Positions 6,432 to 8,109 of a DNA stretch of 8,109 nt are shown here, piece after piece. Positions within the stretch are counted from its first letter, which is position 1, and each line of letters begins with the position of its first letter. Origin of the DNA: Gemmataceae bacterium (GTDB lineage: Bacteria; Planctomycetota; Planctomycetia; Gemmatales; Gemmataceae); assembly GCA_026418875.1 (NCBI GenBank), contig JAOAAM010000229.1, forward strand, positions 1-8,109, given 5' to 3'. A program made the translations under genes and the position numbers. The notes beneath the pieces are model-generated. The model saw nothing but the letters and a program-made list of their open reading frames with translations. It made no database searches and had not been told where the DNA came from.

Positions 6432-8088
6432 ATGAACCGCTGTCAATGCCTGACATTTGTCGGTCTCTTCCTCGTCGCGATCGGGCCCTTGCGGGGTGCC
6501 CAACCGACCGACGAGGTTCTCGCACTGATCCCTGACGATGCCCATGTCGTCCTGATCGTCCAAAACCTCCGTGACGTTTGGCGAGAATCCGCGGCCGAGG
6601 AACTCACCGCCCGTCTCCAGGAAACCCTGCTTGACGACGACTTTGTCAAAGACACCTCTCTAGGTCAGTTGAAGCGAGGAATCGCGGACTTAGCCAAAGC
6701 ACTCGGTGACGATGCGGGACGTTTACGTGACGATGTCTGCGGAGATTCCTTGATTTTCGTTTACCGTGGAGACTCCGCCGATGGAGAGCGAGGCGAGTAC
6801 GGCCTGCTACTTACATGGTGCCGTGACGTGCGAGCCGCTGAGAAGATCCGAGAGCGGATCGATGCTGCCCAGAGAAAATCGGGCGAGCTTCGCGCCTTGC
6901 GGCGAAAACCCCACGGCAATGGCCATCTGACTCAGCGTGTCAAAGCACAGGGTGATTCCGACTTTCTGACGCAACTCGGGCCAATCCTGGCACTTTCCAA
7001 TTCCGAAGCCGCCATACGCCAAACAATCGATCGCCGGCACGAGCCACGAGAAAATTCCTTCCGCAACCTTTGGAAGCGTGTCGGGGCATCTCACGATTTC
7101 ATCACGCTTTGGCTGAATCCTCGTTCGTTCGACAGCGAGTTGATGCAACGGGCACAGACGGCACCCGAGGAGGAAAAACCATTTCTCGAAACTTTCGCAC
7201 GTCTGTGGGCCGCGGTGGACGCGGTGACGGTATCGATCGACTGGTCAAAGGAAAAAAGCGTTGCACTGAACATCGCCTATCGACAGAGGGATTTGCCCAG
7301 GGCATGGCGTGAATGGTTGGAATCGCCATCCAAGCCGAGATCGACGCGCCTCCGCATGCCAGCGGACTGCTTGGCAGTCATCCGCGCTCCGGTCAACTTG
7401 CCGGCGATCCGCGATGTTATGCGGACGGTTTTGCCCGCCGAGGCTTGGAACGACCTGTCCGCCGCCGCTGAATCCGCCTTGCTGCCACTTTTTGGACAAA
7501 AACACACGAAGGAGTTCTCCTCGCAGTTCTCCACGCCTTGGACGCTGTTCGTCACTCCGCCCCTCTCGGACGATTCATGGTTGCCCGACGTGGCCTTGGC
7601 GATACCACTCGCCGAGACCGCAAATGCCCGATTCGAGGGGCAACTCCGAGATGCGATGGAAGCGCTCACCCTGTTGCTTCGACTTCGCCTCGGTGCCGGG
7701 CTGGAGGAACCGATTCAATCGGGCCGACGGGTTGGCCAAAATGGCGCGGAGATCCATTTTTTCCAACACGATGGTCTTTTCCCGAAGGGGCTGCAACCCG
7801 CGTACTCGGTCCAACAGAGGCACTTAATCTGGGGCACCAACCCGAAAGTCATCGAACGCTTGCGTATCGAGGACAACGATACCAGTGGTGCCGATGCTCC
7901 GGTGGTCGAAGCTCGCTTGGCCGCTCTCGCCAAAGTCGTCGGGAGCCGGGCCGAGGCTTGGTTCAAATTGCTCGGCGACGCGACAGACCCCTCATTCCCC
8001 GAGAATTTGCGGAGCCTGCGACGTTGGCTTCCACTCTTTGAATCGTTCGAGCAAGCCAACTTGCATTGGGAGGTGCGGGACAACCAGG
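6432..8088 (+). CDS. large secreted or periplasmic protein of unknown function, 3' truncated
   Basis: The frame is open from ATG 6432 to the end of native sequence (552 codons with no stop); the rest is lost where the adapter begins, so reading on past 8088 translates adapter. A signal peptide is clear: a hydrophobic core at about 7-20 with likely cleavage at RGA/Q (after 23); no lipobox cysteine. The mature start, about 24-50 (TDEVLALIPDDAHVVLIVQNL), has the look of large hypothetical exported proteins of Planctomycetota and of DUF3352-like proteins, but this is only a resemblance. The rest alternates short hydrophobic strands with charged helices, with no catalytic motif I recognise. A second similar-looking strand segment (TRLRMPADCLAVIRAP, about 311-326) hints at an internal repeat of the N-terminal module. 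It begins 10 nt after the anti-sigma stop and is therefore probably in the same operon, possibly as sensor, ligand or output. Confidence 0.85.
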
Positions 8089-8109
8089 CTGTCTCTTATA
8101 CACATCTGA
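8089..8109 (-). other. Tn5/Nextera mosaic-end adapter remnant (right end)
   Basis: CTGTCTCTTATACACATCT at 8089-8107 is the exact reverse complement of the 19-bp Tn5 mosaic end. The final GA agrees with the next bases of the Nextera adapter that continues GACGCTGCC. It ends the native sequence at 8088 and must be removed before annotation. Confidence 0.97.

Noticed and set aside
7277..7669. Antisense and alternative-frame open frames between 6800 and 8100
   Set aside because: They overlap a continuous plus-strand frame with a signal peptide and sensible composition that begins 10 nt after the anti-sigma gene. The antisense frames have no recognisable features.
1..8109. Inverted 19-bp ends resembling a transposon around the whole window
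   Set aside because: The ends are the engineered Tn5 mosaic end at the exact contig boundaries, the genes inside are chromosomal housekeeping and signalling genes, and there is no transposase.

Overview
The window looks like one contig from a transposase-tagmented library of a Gram-negative bacterium. It most likely comes from the Planctomycetota. This assignment is inference. It rests on a ClpS variant whose sequence (NDDDHTFDY core, SKGSMSATIEP tail) I associate with that phylum, on FHA-GAF-PP2C signalling proteins, on an ECF sigma/anti-sigma pair followed by a large secreted protein of unknown function, and on a moderately high GC content. Both ends carry the 19-bp Tn5/Nextera mosaic end (1-18 and 8089-8107), so the biological sequence is only 19-8088 and both terminal genes are cut by library fragmentation.

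Layout. (a) 19-816, plus strand: the 3' end of one cyclophilin-type peptidyl-prolyl isomerase gene, then a complete, clearly paralogous exported cyclophilin. (b) 951-1565, plus strand: a multi-pass membrane di-iron hydroxylase of the sterol desaturase / fatty acid hydroxylase superfamily. (c) 4915-1568, minus strand, convergent with (b): an FHA-GAF-PP2C (SpoIIE-type) phosphatase, a von Willebrand factor A protein with an intact MIDAS motif, and the N-degron adaptor ClpS. The vWA and clpS genes are only 2 nt apart. (d) 4916-5157: a divergent control region with two small hairpins. (e) 5158-8088, plus strand: an ECF sigma factor (GTG start), an overlapping membrane-bound anti-sigma factor with a Hx3Cx2C zinc motif, and a long secreted protein that runs off the contig.

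How the genes may work together. The right-hand operon has the form of a trans-envelope signalling unit: the sigma factor is held by a single-pass zinc-binding anti-sigma factor with a long periplasmic part, and a secreted protein is co-transcribed. The left-facing operon couples a phosphopeptide-binding, ligand-sensing phosphatase to a vWA scaffold and a proteolysis adaptor. The shared intergenic region makes joint control possible, but nothing in the sequence proves it. The exported cyclophilins and the hydroxylase suggest envelope protein folding and lipid modification nearby. There are no RNA genes, CRISPR arrays or natural mobile elements that I can support.
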